Below are positions 42,582 through 50,322 of a DNA stretch of 64,000 nt, piece after piece (the stretch's first letter is position 1; every line of letters starts with the position of its first letter). A program made the translations under genes and the position numbers. Below the pieces are notes generated by a model. The model was not told the DNA's origin, ran no database searches, and saw only the letters and a list, made by a program, of their open reading frames with translations. This DNA comes from Fumia xinanensis (lineage in GTDB: Bacteria > Bacillota > Clostridia > Oscillospirales > Ruminococcaceae): contig NZ_JACRSV010000004.1 of NCBI RefSeq assembly GCF_014384905.1, forward strand, positions 1 to 64,000, read 5' to 3'.

Positions 42582-42602
42582 TTGTCAATTTTAAGTTGAC
42601 AA
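42582..42602. promoter_or_regulatory. Inverted repeat in the xre/small-gene control region
   Basis: TTGTCAA, seven bases, TTGACAA (42582-42588 with 42596-42602). It lies 66 bases upstream of the XRE start, and the right arm includes a TTGACA -35-like box, so it is a plausible self-regulatory operator. Confidence 0.45.
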
Positions 42603-42667
42603 ATATAGATAATAGTTCTCTAAAAGACGACGTTCATGGATTACACTATTACGTAGGAGGGATTTTG

Positions 42668-42967
42668 ATGGTCTACGATTTTGGGTATCGTTTACGGGCG
42701 TTGCGAGAGCAAAAAAGAATGACCCAGACCCAGGTTGCCAAAAGGCTCAATCTTTCCAAGGCTACCATCAGCGGATACGAGAACAACATCAAGACTCCTT
42801 CCGTAGACGTACTGATTCAATTATCTATCTTATATGGCGTGACAACCGACTATCTCCTTGGTCTGGATAATCATGAAATGCTGAATATCACCGGTTTGAC
42901 TACACAGCAGAAGGAACTTCTGCGAGCGGTGGCCAAAGAATTTAAGCGCAGCAATCAAAATAGTTGA
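42668..42967 (+). CDS. XRE-family transcriptional regulator
   Basis: A 99-residue protein with a Cro/CI-type helix-turn-helix over residues about 7-62 (LRALREQKRMTQTQVAKRL, then NLSKATISGYENNIKTPSVD) and a short C-terminal extension (TGLTTQQKELLRAVAKEF). Start at ATG 42668, chosen for GTAGGAGGG upstream. It probably acts as a dimeric repressor of itself and the divergent small gene. No phage or conjugative genes are adjacent. Confidence 0.88.
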   Translation: MVYDFGYRLRALREQKRMTQTQVAKRLNLSKATISGYENNIKTPSVDVLIQLSILYGVTTDYLLGLDNHEMLNITGLTTQQKELLRAVAKEFKRSNQNS

Positions 42968-43011
42968 ACATCTGTATTTTGCTTCGTGGCGGATAGACCG
43001 CAAAAGAAGAA

Positions 43012-43041
43012 CGCGCCCCCAAAATAGGGGCGCGCTTTTCT
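43012..43041 (+). terminator. Terminator of the XRE gene
   Basis: Stem CGCGCCCC/GGGGCGCG (43012-43019 with 43027-43034) followed by CTTTTCTT. Confidence 0.82.
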
Positions 43042-43138
43042 TATGGTATAGAAGAATTGTAAAAAATAATATTCCTGCTTGATTATAGAGAGTGTGTTTC
43101 CTGCTATTTTTTATTGCAGTCAAGGTAGGGAATGCCAA

Positions 43139-44020
43139 TTATTTGCCGTAGACATCTTCGACCATTTTACGGAGATTTGCAAGGCCGATACGGAGCCCAT
43201 CCATATTATCTTCCATTCCCTCAAATTCAATGGCAATGGTGCCGTCGTAGCCGGCGTTTTTCAATGCGTACAGGCAGTGGCGGATGGGCACATCTCCGTG
43301 GCCAATAATGGCGCCGCGGAGATAGTTTCCATTTCTCGAACGGAAAAACCCTTCGCCGGGGTCAAAACCATTTCCGTCCTTGACAAAGAAATCCTTGGCG
43401 TGAGCATAAAATGCATAGGGAGCAACCCTGCCGAAAGCGATGGCGGGGTTTTCATCGGCACAGAGAAAATTTCCCATATCGCAGAGCAGGCCGAAATTTT
43501 CATGTGCAACAGTGTTTACTAGTTTTTCGACCCGTTCACTGTCCTGGGAGAAGAAACCGTGGTTTTCCACCATGGTTTTGATTCCCTTGGAAGCGGCGTA
43601 TTCGGTAATTTTACGGCAGCTCTCTGCCAATTCTGGCAGAATATCGTTAAATCCACGGAATCCCCTTTTTCCACAGGGAAAGCCGCCGGTGGCATCGTGA
43701 CGTACGCTTTTAGCACCTAAAATTTCCGCTAAGTCGATTTTTGTTTTGACACGCTCGATCTCCTGTTCCCGATCGCCGGACGCAGGATAAAGCAGGTCGG
43801 CACCAAAGGTGAAGTTAGAGATAGGCATTTCAAGGCGTTCGCATTCTTTTCGAAGCTTTTTGGCATATTCCACTTCGGTGGAGCCGTCGTGGGGAATGAT
43901 ATCGACGAATTCAATGGCATCGAATCCCAGTTCTTTCGCGACGGCGATACAGGAAAACTGAGTAAGTTTTCCCTCCGCCATATATTTCGAAAAGCTATAG
44001 GAGCTTACAGAAATTTTCAT
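43139..44020 (-). CDS. Sugar phosphate isomerase/epimerase-like TIM-barrel protein (second)
   Basis: A 293-residue xylose-isomerase-like TIM barrel (AP-endonuclease-2 superfamily). Metal-site residues are visible in KTMVENHGFFSQD, LLCDMGNFLCADE, FYAHAKDFF and TIAIEFEGMED. Members isomerise or epimerise sugars, keto-sugars or inositols. It is the last of three genes transcribed away from the AraC regulator. The substrate is unknown. It differs from the first barrel in the operon, so two successive steps are likely. Confidence 0.82.
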   Translation of the reverse strand: MKISVSSYSFSKYMAEGKLTQFSCIAVAKELGFDAIEFVDIIPHDGSTEVEYAKKLRKECERLEMPISNFTFGADLLYPASGDREQEIERVKTKIDLAEILGAKSVRHDATGGFPCGKRGFRGFNDILPELAESCRKITEYAASKGIKTMVENHGFFSQDSERVEKLVNTVAHENFGLLCDMGNFLCADENPAIAFGRVAPYAFYAHAKDFFVKDGNGFDPGEGFFRSRNGNYLRGAIIGHGDVPIRHCLYALKNAGYDGTIAIEFEGMEDNMDGLRIGLANLRKMVEDVYGK

Positions 44021-44049
44021 AATATCAATTCCTTTTTCGATATAGGGAA

Positions 44050-45117
44050 TTAGTCGAGTACAACTTCGTGACCGGTTCTTGCAGACTCGTAAACTGCGTC
44101 GAGGATTTTCATAATTTCGATTCCATCGGCAGCGGGAGATTTACAGGCAGTGCCGTTGATTACACAGTCTACATAGTGATCGATCTCATTCTGGAAAAGT
44201 CCCGCAAAGTCGAGAGAAGTGGGGACAGTCAGGTTCACGTCGGCCATATAGTCGTTAATTTCGGTGTACATTTCCAGTTCAGGGTCAATTTTGGCGCCGC
44301 CTTTGGTGCCGAAAAGCTGAATTTTACCTTCATCGCTCTTGATATTCAGGCTAAAGCTGGCTTCAATGGCGAGAACGGAGCCGTTGTCATAACGAATTAG
44401 GGCAGAAGCCAAATCCTCTACGTCGCAGATGTCTTTTGTACCGGCGGAGACAGAGTTGTATCCCTTAGTGCCTTTTACATTGGGGCGATTAAAGAGCTTC
44501 TGGAAGGTTGCACCGTAAACCGATACAGGTTTCGGGTTGCCCATCAGATAGCGAGTCAAATCGATGACGTGAACGCCCAAATCGATGAGGGGGCCGCCTG
44601 CGGAACGGGATTTGTCCCCGAACCAGCCGCCGGGGTTGCCATTTCTGCGCAGGTAGGTAGCTTTGGCGTAGTAGATGTCGCCAAAGTAGTCGGTGCTGAT
44701 GAAATCCTGCAAAATTTTGCAGTCGTTGCCATAGCGGCGGACGAAGCCGATCATAAGGAGCTTATTATTTTTCTCAGCGGCTGCGAGCATTTCCTTGGCT
44801 TCCGCGGCGGAGGTGGCCATGGGCTTTTCGCAGAGAACGTGTTTGCCGGCGTTCAGGGCAGCGATAGCGCAGGGCGCGTGGGCGGAGTTCCAGGTGCAGA
44901 CGCTGACAGCGTCGATTTCATCCAATTTGAGGAATTCGTTGATGTCGGTAAAAGTTCTTTCGACGCCGTAAAGATCGGCCATTTTTTTCAGCTGTTCCGG
45001 ATTGATGTCGCAGAACGCATAGAGTTCAACATTGGGATTAGCGATATAGCTTTTGATATGTTCATGAGAGATGTTACCGGTGCCGATAACACCTACTTTA
45101 ATTTTTTTATTCTCCAT
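44050..45117 (-). CDS. Gfo/Idh/MocA-family NAD(P)-dependent oxidoreductase
   Basis: A 355-residue dehydrogenase. The Rossmann motif VGVIGTGNISHEH is at the N-terminus, HVLCEKPMATSAAEAKEML holds the catalytic Lys of the EKP motif, and GGPLIDLGVHVIDLTRYLMG has the conserved D-x3-H. Such enzymes oxidise sugar or inositol hydroxyls, often at C3 of glucosides. Start at ATG 45117, with AAAGGAG 11 bases upstream; the upstream in-frame TTG at 45126 sits too close to that site. It lies between two isomerase-like genes. Confidence 0.88.
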   Translation of the reverse strand: MENKKIKVGVIGTGNISHEHIKSYIANPNVELYAFCDINPEQLKKMADLYGVERTFTDINEFLKLDEIDAVSVCTWNSAHAPCAIAALNAGKHVLCEKPMATSAAEAKEMLAAAEKNNKLLMIGFVRRYGNDCKILQDFISTDYFGDIYYAKATYLRRNGNPGGWFGDKSRSAGGPLIDLGVHVIDLTRYLMGNPKPVSVYGATFQKLFNRPNVKGTKGYNSVSAGTKDICDVEDLASALIRYDNGSVLAIEASFSLNIKSDEGKIQLFGTKGGAKIDPELEMYTEINDYMADVNLTVPTSLDFAGLFQNEIDHYVDCVINGTACKSPAADGIEIMKILDAVYESARTGHEVVLD

Positions 45118-45146
45118 AATACGCAATACTCCTTTAATCGATGTGC

Positions 45147-45989
45147 TTAGCCGATAAGTCCTTTTAAGAAGGTGGCTGCAGTGTTGATATCAGCGGCAGG
45201 ATTATCTCCCACTTCCCTTTCGATAGTCAGGAAGCCATGGTAGCCGATTTCATCCAGTGCCTTGAGGTAATTTTTGAAGTCAACGCTTCCCTCGCCCAAA
45301 GGAACTTCAATGAAGCTGGGACTTTGGAGCATTTCATCCTCTGCAAGGCCGTAGATCACTTCAGGATCTTTATAGTAAAGGCGTTTGCCGTCTTTTGCGT
45401 GCGTATGTACGATGTAGTCCTTCAAAGTGTAAACCGCCTGAACAGGATCGTCGCCGGTGACCATGACGAGGTTTGCAGGGTCTAAGTTGACCGCCACACC
45501 GGTGGAATGGAGCGTATCCAGGAAAGCCTTGAGGGTAGTTGCGGTTTCCGGACCGGTTTCGATGGCGAAATGCGCGTCCATGGTGTCCGCATACTGGGCC
45601 AGCTCGAAGCAGGCCTCCTGCATGACTTTGTATCGGTCGTGAGTGGGGTCATTTGGGACTACGCCGATGTGAGTAGTTACGATGTTTGTTTCCAGTTCTT
45701 TCGCGAAGTCGAGAATTCGTTTGGATTCGTCGATCAGCTGGGGGTTTTTCTCCGCGTTGCCAAAGCCTTGGCCTAAATCACCGCAGAGAGCGGAAATGGT
45801 GAGGCCATTGTCTTTGACCATCTTTAGGAATTCTTTCTTTTTGTCTCCGGTCAGTTCCGCAGGGGACAATTCTCCGAATGCCGCGGGAACTTGGATACCT
45901 TGGAGACCTAATTCTGCTGCTTTTTTCAGGGCAGACGGAGTGTCCATCCTAAAGGAGTTGAGCAGGACTCCGATAGAAAATTTGTACAT
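45147..45989 (-). CDS. Sugar phosphate isomerase/epimerase-like TIM-barrel protein (first)
   Basis: A 280-residue xylose-isomerase-like TIM barrel with FSIGVLLNSFRMDTPSALKK at the start and metal-site segments HFAIETGPETATTL, AVNLDPANLVMVTGD, YIVHTHAKDGKRL and GFLTIEREVGDNP. Start at ATG 45989 with AAAGGAAG seven bases upstream; longer in-frame starts lack similarity. First gene of the operon, behind a promoter and a perfect palindrome. The reaction is probably an isomerisation of an oxidised sugar made by the neighbouring dehydrogenase, which is inference. Confidence 0.83.
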   Translation of the reverse strand: MYKFSIGVLLNSFRMDTPSALKKAAELGLQGIQVPAAFGELSPAELTGDKKKEFLKMVKDNGLTISALCGDLGQGFGNAEKNPQLIDESKRILDFAKELETNIVTTHIGVVPNDPTHDRYKVMQEACFELAQYADTMDAHFAIETGPETATTLKAFLDTLHSTGVAVNLDPANLVMVTGDDPVQAVYTLKDYIVHTHAKDGKRLYYKDPEVIYGLAEDEMLQSPSFIEVPLGEGSVDFKNYLKALDEIGYHGFLTIEREVGDNPAADINTAATFLKGLIG

Positions 45990-46008
45990 GTTTTTCTTCC
46001 TTTCTTCA

Positions 46009-46022
46009 TTTAACCGGTTAAA
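46009..46022. promoter_or_regulatory. LacI-type palindrome in the sugar operon leader
   Basis: A perfect 14-bp palindrome TTTAACCGGTTAAA with central CG, typical in form of LacI/GalR-family operators. It sits between the promoter (-10 at 46082-46077) and the first gene, in a position suited to blocking transcription. Confidence 0.5.
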
Positions 46023-46056
46023 GAGAGAGCAAGATGCACTTGAAGCAACGAAAAAG

Positions 46057-46104
46057 TTGACTTCAAATACAAATTTATTATATAATATAGTACAAAAAAG
46101 TAAA
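46057..46104. promoter_or_regulatory. Overlapping divergent promoters (AraC gene and sugar operon)
   Basis: Plus strand: TTGACT (46057-46062), 18 bases, TATAAT (46081-46086), for the AraC gene. Minus strand: TTTACT (46104-46099), 16 bases, TATAAT (46082-46077), for the operon. The two -10 boxes overlap. Confidence 0.6.
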
Positions 46105-46167
46105 GGAAAGATGTTGCCTCTGATTGACACAATATTGCTTTGGCTTTGAACCATAGAAGGGATGATT

Positions 46168-47010
46168 ATGCAAGTTTCTACTCACGAGGATCATACGTTT
46201 CTTGACCCCTCGTTTCCGATTTTATTTCACCTGGACACCTGTTTTCCATATCTGCCGGTGACCTCCAGCGTCCATTGGCATGAAAATATCGAGGTTTTGT
46301 ATTTCATCGAAGGTGAGGGCATCGTTTATTCCGGTACTGCGGAATTTCCCGCCCGGGTGGGGGATATTGTGGTCATCAACCCCAATGTGCTGCACTGTAT
46401 CGAATCCATTACCGAGCAGTGCAGATATTACTGTCTGATTGTGGACAGGTCTCTTTACGAGGATTTTGGCATTCCGGTGAGCAACATGATGTTCAAAGAA
46501 ATCGTCCGGGATTCCGCCGCCCAGGGGTTCTACGACAAAATTATCCGGGAATGGACGGATCGGGCACCCTTTTACAAGCCGGCAGTGAAATTGCTGGCGC
46601 TTCAGCTTTTGCTCCACCTGAGTCGTTACCATGTGGATTCTGCCAATGATTTAGGGGAGATCCAAAACAAACGGCTTACCATGGTAAAGGATGCCATCAG
46701 CTATATTCGCACCCACTTTCGGGAGGAGCTGACCATCGACGACATCTGCGAGGCCATCGGATTCAGCAAATATTATTTTTGCAGAGTCTTTAAGGAAGTC
46801 ACCCGTCGCACGCCTGTGGATTACATTAATTTCATACGGTGCAATTACGCCAGAAACCTGCTCCTTTCCGGGCGGTATAACGTCAGTGAAAGCGCAGAAA
46901 TGAGCGGGTTTAAAAACCTATCCTATTTTTCCAAAACCTATAAAAAGTATATGGGGACGCTTCCTTCCCAGAAGGACGGGGAGGGTCCGCTCAACGGAAT
47001 CATTCCATAA
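46168..47010 (+). CDS. AraC-family transcriptional regulator
   Basis: A 280-residue regulator with an N-terminal cupin-like ligand domain (VHWHENIEVLYFIEGEG, VGDIVVINPNVLHCIE) and a C-terminal double helix-turn-helix (LTIDDICEAIGFSKYYFCRV and VSESAEMSGFKNLSYFSKTY). Start at ATG 46168, with GAAGG seven bases upstream; the ATG at 46162 is too close to that site. It is divergent from the sugar operon and probably activates it in response to a sugar. Copy 2 of the double-cloverleaf repeat begins in its stop codon. Confidence 0.9.
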   Translation: MQVSTHEDHTFLDPSFPILFHLDTCFPYLPVTSSVHWHENIEVLYFIEGEGIVYSGTAEFPARVGDIVVINPNVLHCIESITEQCRYYCLIVDRSLYEDFGIPVSNMMFKEIVRDSAAQGFYDKIIREWTDRAPFYKPAVKLLALQLLLHLSRYHVDSANDLGEIQNKRLTMVKDAISYIRTHFREELTIDDICEAIGFSKYYFCRVFKEVTRRTPVDYINFIRCNYARNLLLSGRYNVSESAEMSGFKNLSYFSKTYKKYMGTLPSQKDGEGPLNGIIP

Positions 47011-47188
47011 AAAATAATAACATTGCGGGCATGGAATGCCCGCAGAATGCCTAGTGAAACAGGCATGTTCAGTCCGTAAAAAAGATTGCAACTATTTTTA
47101 ACAATTTGCTTTTTTAAAAGACGAATGCCTTTTGAAACCATCTTTGATAGATTTTACCGCATAAAATGTAGTAAAAAGAAAGCAAATT
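47009..47188. repeat. Double-cloverleaf intergenic repeat, copy 2
   Basis: Same orientation and order of parts as 16375-16554. The outer stem of unit 2 is kept exactly (AATTTGCTTT 47103-47112 with AAAGCAAATT 47179-47188). The outer stem of unit 1 has one mismatch. The GCGGGCAT/ATGCCCGC hairpin (about 47024-47043) is kept. Other arms have decayed, for example CCGCAT now facing ATGTAG. It fills most of the gap 47011-47371; the rest holds the PPK2 terminator. Confidence 0.85.
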
Positions 47189-47288
47189 ATAAATAATAGC
47201 TGTTTTACTGCGATATTGGGTTGAGATTTCCCATGCTATTCTTTGTTACGGTCAATGTACAAAAATGTACCATTTTTCCTCTTGTAAC

Positions 47289-47325
47289 AAAAAACAGGAC
47301 GGTCTAATCGACTGTCCTGTTTTTT
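47289..47325. terminator. Terminator of ppk2
   Basis: A 12-bp stem AAAAAACAGGAC/GTCCTGTTTTTT (47289-47300 with 47314-47325), usable in both directions. Confidence 0.85.
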
Positions 47326-47371
47326 ATCGAATGATTTTATCGAGGCAAAATCGTCCTTAAACGGCAACGGT

Positions 47372-48253
47372 TTACCGTTTCCTTTCCTCCTCAGCCAGCA
47401 ATTTTTCCCGGCAGAGCTTCAGCTCCCCCTGTTTGCCCTCCGGCAGCTTGGGGTAATGGGGATCGATTTCCTTTAAAGTATCGAGAATCGCCTCCGACAC
47501 CAGATACCGTGTGTACCATTTGTTATCTGCGGGCAGGACGTACCAAGGGCTGTGGGAGGTCGCCGTTTCGTTGACGGCTTTCTGATAAGCGTCCATATAG
47601 TCGTCCCAATAAGCCCGTTCCCGTACGTCGCTGTCAGAAAACTTCCAGTTTTTCGCCGGAATGTCGATCCGCTCCAAAAACCGTTTTTTCTGCTCCTCTT
47701 TGGAGACGTTCAGAAAAATTTTGACGACGCGGTAGCTGTTTTCGTAAAGATATTCCTCAAAATGCCGGATCTGGCGGTAGCGTTTTTCAAAAAACTCCTT
47801 GTCGTCGAGGCAGCGGTCGGCCATCTGGTAAGCTTTTTGAAGCTGATGGACTTTGACGATCAGCACATCCTCGTAATAAGAACGGTTAAAAATCGCCATT
47901 TTACCCCGAGGCGGCAGGTGGATGACGGTGCGCCAGAGAAAATCATGGGCCAGCTCTTCACTAGTGGGCTCTTTCATGCTGTGGACGTCCAGTCCTTGGG
48001 GATCGACACAGCCCATGACGTGTTTGATGGTGCTGTCTTTTCCGGCGGCGTCCATGGCCTGAAGTATCAGAATGAGGGATTCTTTGCTTTCCGCGTACAG
48101 TTTGTCCTGAAGCGCGGCAATTTCCTTGCGGTTTTCTTCCGTTTTATCCCGGATTTTATCCTTGTCGAGGCCCAGTCCCTTGGCACTGGTGGGAAGAGTG
48201 TCCAGTGCCAGCTTTTTATCGCCGTCGAAGTAAAATTTTTCTAAAGAAACCAT
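47372..48253 (-). CDS. ppk2: Polyphosphate kinase 2 family protein
   Basis: A 293-residue PPK2-family phosphotransferase that uses polyphosphate to phosphorylate nucleotides. Walker A is in QAMDAAGKDSTIKHV (residues about 65-79), Walker B in MAIFNRSYYEDVLIVKVH, and the lid in KRYRQIRHFEEYLYE. Its size and the SYYEDVL form fit the class I/III single-domain group. It appears monocistronic, starting at ATG 48253 and ending at a strong terminator. The preferred nucleotide (ADP or AMP) cannot be told from the sequence. Confidence 0.92.
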   Translation of the reverse strand: MVSLEKFYFDGDKKLALDTLPTSAKGLGLDKDKIRDKTEENRKEIAALQDKLYAESKESLILILQAMDAAGKDSTIKHVMGCVDPQGLDVHSMKEPTSEELAHDFLWRTVIHLPPRGKMAIFNRSYYEDVLIVKVHQLQKAYQMADRCLDDKEFFEKRYRQIRHFEEYLYENSYRVVKIFLNVSKEEQKKRFLERIDIPAKNWKFSDSDVRERAYWDDYMDAYQKAVNETATSHSPWYVLPADNKWYTRYLVSEAILDTLKEIDPHYPKLPEGKQGELKLCREKLLAEEERKR

Positions 48254-48320
48254 AGCTTTCCTCCGTATTGATTCGTTGATTTATTATATGGAAAAAGCGA
48301 GTGGATAATCTTTCGAAATC

Positions 48321-49658
48321 TTAATAAACGCTGGTGCCCGGATAGTAGTGGGTTAAAATCTGCTTGTAGGTCCAGCCTTCGTTGACGGCGTATCCGTTGG
48401 CGCCGGTCTGGCTCATGCCCACGCCGTGGCCGTAACCGTTTGTGGTAAAAATAAAATTGCTCCCGTCGCAGGTGAAGGTAAAAGCGTGGCTTTTGAGGGC
48501 GTAGTTCAGGATGTTTTCCCTCAGCTTTCGCCCGGTGGTGGAATAGGTCTGCCCATCTGCATCGGTAACAGTGAGCTTAGTGACATATCCACCCTGATTG
48601 ACAGCTGCGATTTTTATCCAGCCTTGGGGATTGTTTTCATCCAGCGTAATGCCCAAAAAGCCTTCCAACCCGTTTTTGACGGTGGAAGCTGATACGGTGG
48701 CAGTCAGGTTTTTATAGCCTGATGAAGGGTCGTAAGCACTTAATACATTGGTCAGATAGCTGTAACTGCCGCCCCACACTTCCGCAGAAGAATTGGTGGT
48801 TCCGGCGGAACTGGCATGATAGGGTGTAAAAGCAATTGATCCGTTATAGTAGACAGCTTGTCCGATAACGGCTGACACAGCGTTTTGTACCTTTTGAGAG
48901 GGGGTTCGCATAGGCAGGGACGGCGAGCGCCCCGCCTTATTTTCGTATTTTATGTAGGAATAAACGGCAACGGCTTGAGCTTTTAGGGCTTCCGGGCTGA
49001 AGGAAGAACCCATTTCCCCTTCTACCACCTGGCAGACCGCGTTGTAGGCGTCCATTTCAGTGACAACGCCTCCCACTGAGACCTTCAGCGTTCCGCCCGC
49101 GCTGTTTGATGAGCTGGCAGAATTTTCACTGGGCTTTGAAGAAATCGAACTGGAAGATTCCGCAGGCTTTGAAGAGGCGCTGGCGCTTGGTTTTGAACTG
49201 GACGGCTCTTTGGAAGAACTGCTTGGGGAAGAAGAGCTTCCGGATGGCTTTGAGGACGTGGTGTGCGACGCGGCGTCGTTGGGATTTGTTTTACTGGAAC
49301 TGTCCGGTGTATTGTAAGACGGCGCTTTGGACGGGCTTTCCAATTGAGATGCCGCGTTAGAACTGCTGGAAGATTCGCTGGAGGAAATCGATCCGCTGTA
49401 CGGGGATTCTGACGGCTCGATGCTTATGGGAGACACATCCAGGTCGTCGTATAATGGAACGCCGCCTTCCAGAGACGGCATATTGATGACCGAACCGTCC
49501 TCGTCGATGAGCGGAGCGGAAACCGCAATTGTTTCTTTGCTCTGGGGAGGAATGGCATTCGCCGTCGCCACCAGATTGCTGGAAAAGGCAAGGGCGGTGA
49601 GAAAACCGCCGGCAATCAAGCCGGTGATGATGATTTGCAGGTAACTTTTATGATTCAT
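48321..49658 (-). CDS. SpoIID/LytB-domain protein with Ser-rich linker
   Basis: A 445-residue exported protein. It has an N-terminal helix (IIITGLIAGGFLTALAF), a very Ser/Pro/Lys-rich low-complexity linker (about residues 90-190) and a SpoIID domain. The domain shows the catalytic Glu region VVEGEMGSSFSPEALKAQAV and the C-terminal NGYGHGVGMSQTGANGYA. SpoIID is a lytic transglycosylase acting on peptidoglycan during engulfment. This linker-bearing form may act at the vegetative surface instead. It is 40 bases after another Ser-rich gene in the thiI operon. Confidence 0.85.
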   Translation of the reverse strand: MNHKSYLQIIITGLIAGGFLTALAFSSNLVATANAIPPQSKETIAVSAPLIDEDGSVINMPSLEGGVPLYDDLDVSPISIEPSESPYSGSISSSESSSSSNAASQLESPSKAPSYNTPDSSSKTNPNDAASHTTSSKPSGSSSSPSSSSKEPSSSKPSASASSKPAESSSSISSKPSENSASSSNSAGGTLKVSVGGVVTEMDAYNAVCQVVEGEMGSSFSPEALKAQAVAVYSYIKYENKAGRSPSLPMRTPSQKVQNAVSAVIGQAVYYNGSIAFTPYHASSAGTTNSSAEVWGGSYSYLTNVLSAYDPSSGYKNLTATVSASTVKNGLEGFLGITLDENNPQGWIKIAAVNQGGYVTKLTVTDADGQTYSTTGRKLRENILNYALKSHAFTFTCDGSNFIFTTNGYGHGVGMSQTGANGYAVNEGWTYKQILTHYYPGTSVY

Positions 49659-49698
49659 GCCGCAACCTCCTTTTCAGATGCGAACGGGCGAGTTTGTG

Positions 49699-50265
49699 TT
49701 ATTCTGCCGGCGGAACCGATTCGTCGGCGGACTCAGAGGGAATAGGAGGCGCTGTGGTATGGCTGGGCGCATCTATAGGGGAACCGCTGGCCGGGGATTC
49801 CGGGGTGGGTTCGGAAGATGGTTCCGAGGAAGGCTGGGAGGATGGTTCGGAAGAAGGAGTTGAACTCTCTTGAGAGGAGGGTTCGCTGGGGGCAACCTCG
49901 ACGCTGGACTCCGAGGATGAATCCGAAGAAGGAGCAGTCGATGGCTCGGAAGAGGATTCAGAGGAGGATTCCGACCGGGATTCGCTGGAAGGGCTGGAAT
50001 CCGGGCGCACGGGCTGGCTGTCTTCATAAAAGTCGGAAAAATCTTCCCAGTCGCCGAAAGCGCCGCTTTCGATAAAGCTTTGGTCGTCTAAATCCAGGCT
50101 GTCAGACGATTCCGACTGGCCGGAAGAACTAGCCAGCTGCTTATTACCGCCGTCTACCCGTTCCAGAGAGGTGCCTGCCGCTACATTGACAATAAACAAA
50201 ACACAGGATACGGCTATGACCTGGAGCCAAACCGCACTAGACACTTTTTTCCAAAAATTTTTCAT
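49699..50265 (-). CDS. Ser/Pro/Glu-rich membrane-anchored protein of unknown function
   Basis: A 188-residue protein with one N-terminal membrane helix (AVWLQVIAVSCVLFIVNVAA). The rest is nearly all low complexity: an acidic stretch (LDLDDQSFIESGAFGDWEDF) followed by repeated SSEPSS-like units to the end. There is no recognisable enzymatic domain. It starts 57 bases after thiI and stops 40 bases before the SpoIID-domain gene, whose linker has similar composition. It may be a flexible surface spacer or a scaffold. Function not recognised. Confidence 0.75.
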   Translation of the reverse strand: MKNFWKKVSSAVWLQVIAVSCVLFIVNVAAGTSLERVDGGNKQLASSSGQSESSDSLDLDDQSFIESGAFGDWEDFSDFYEDSQPVRPDSSPSSESRSESSSESSSEPSTAPSSDSSSESSVEVAPSEPSSQESSTPSSEPSSQPSSEPSSEPTPESPASGSPIDAPSHTTAPPIPSESADESVPPAE

Positions 50266-50322
50266 GTTGGTTCAAGCCTTTCTGTACTGGAGTTGCCGGA
50301 AAACAAAGCCGGCGCAGAGATT

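Noticed and set aside
49657..50075. Gly/Arg-rich open frames on the plus strand opposite the Ser-rich gene
   Set aside because: They are the antisense image of Ser/Pro/Glu codons in a minus-strand gene that has a membrane anchor and good operon spacing.
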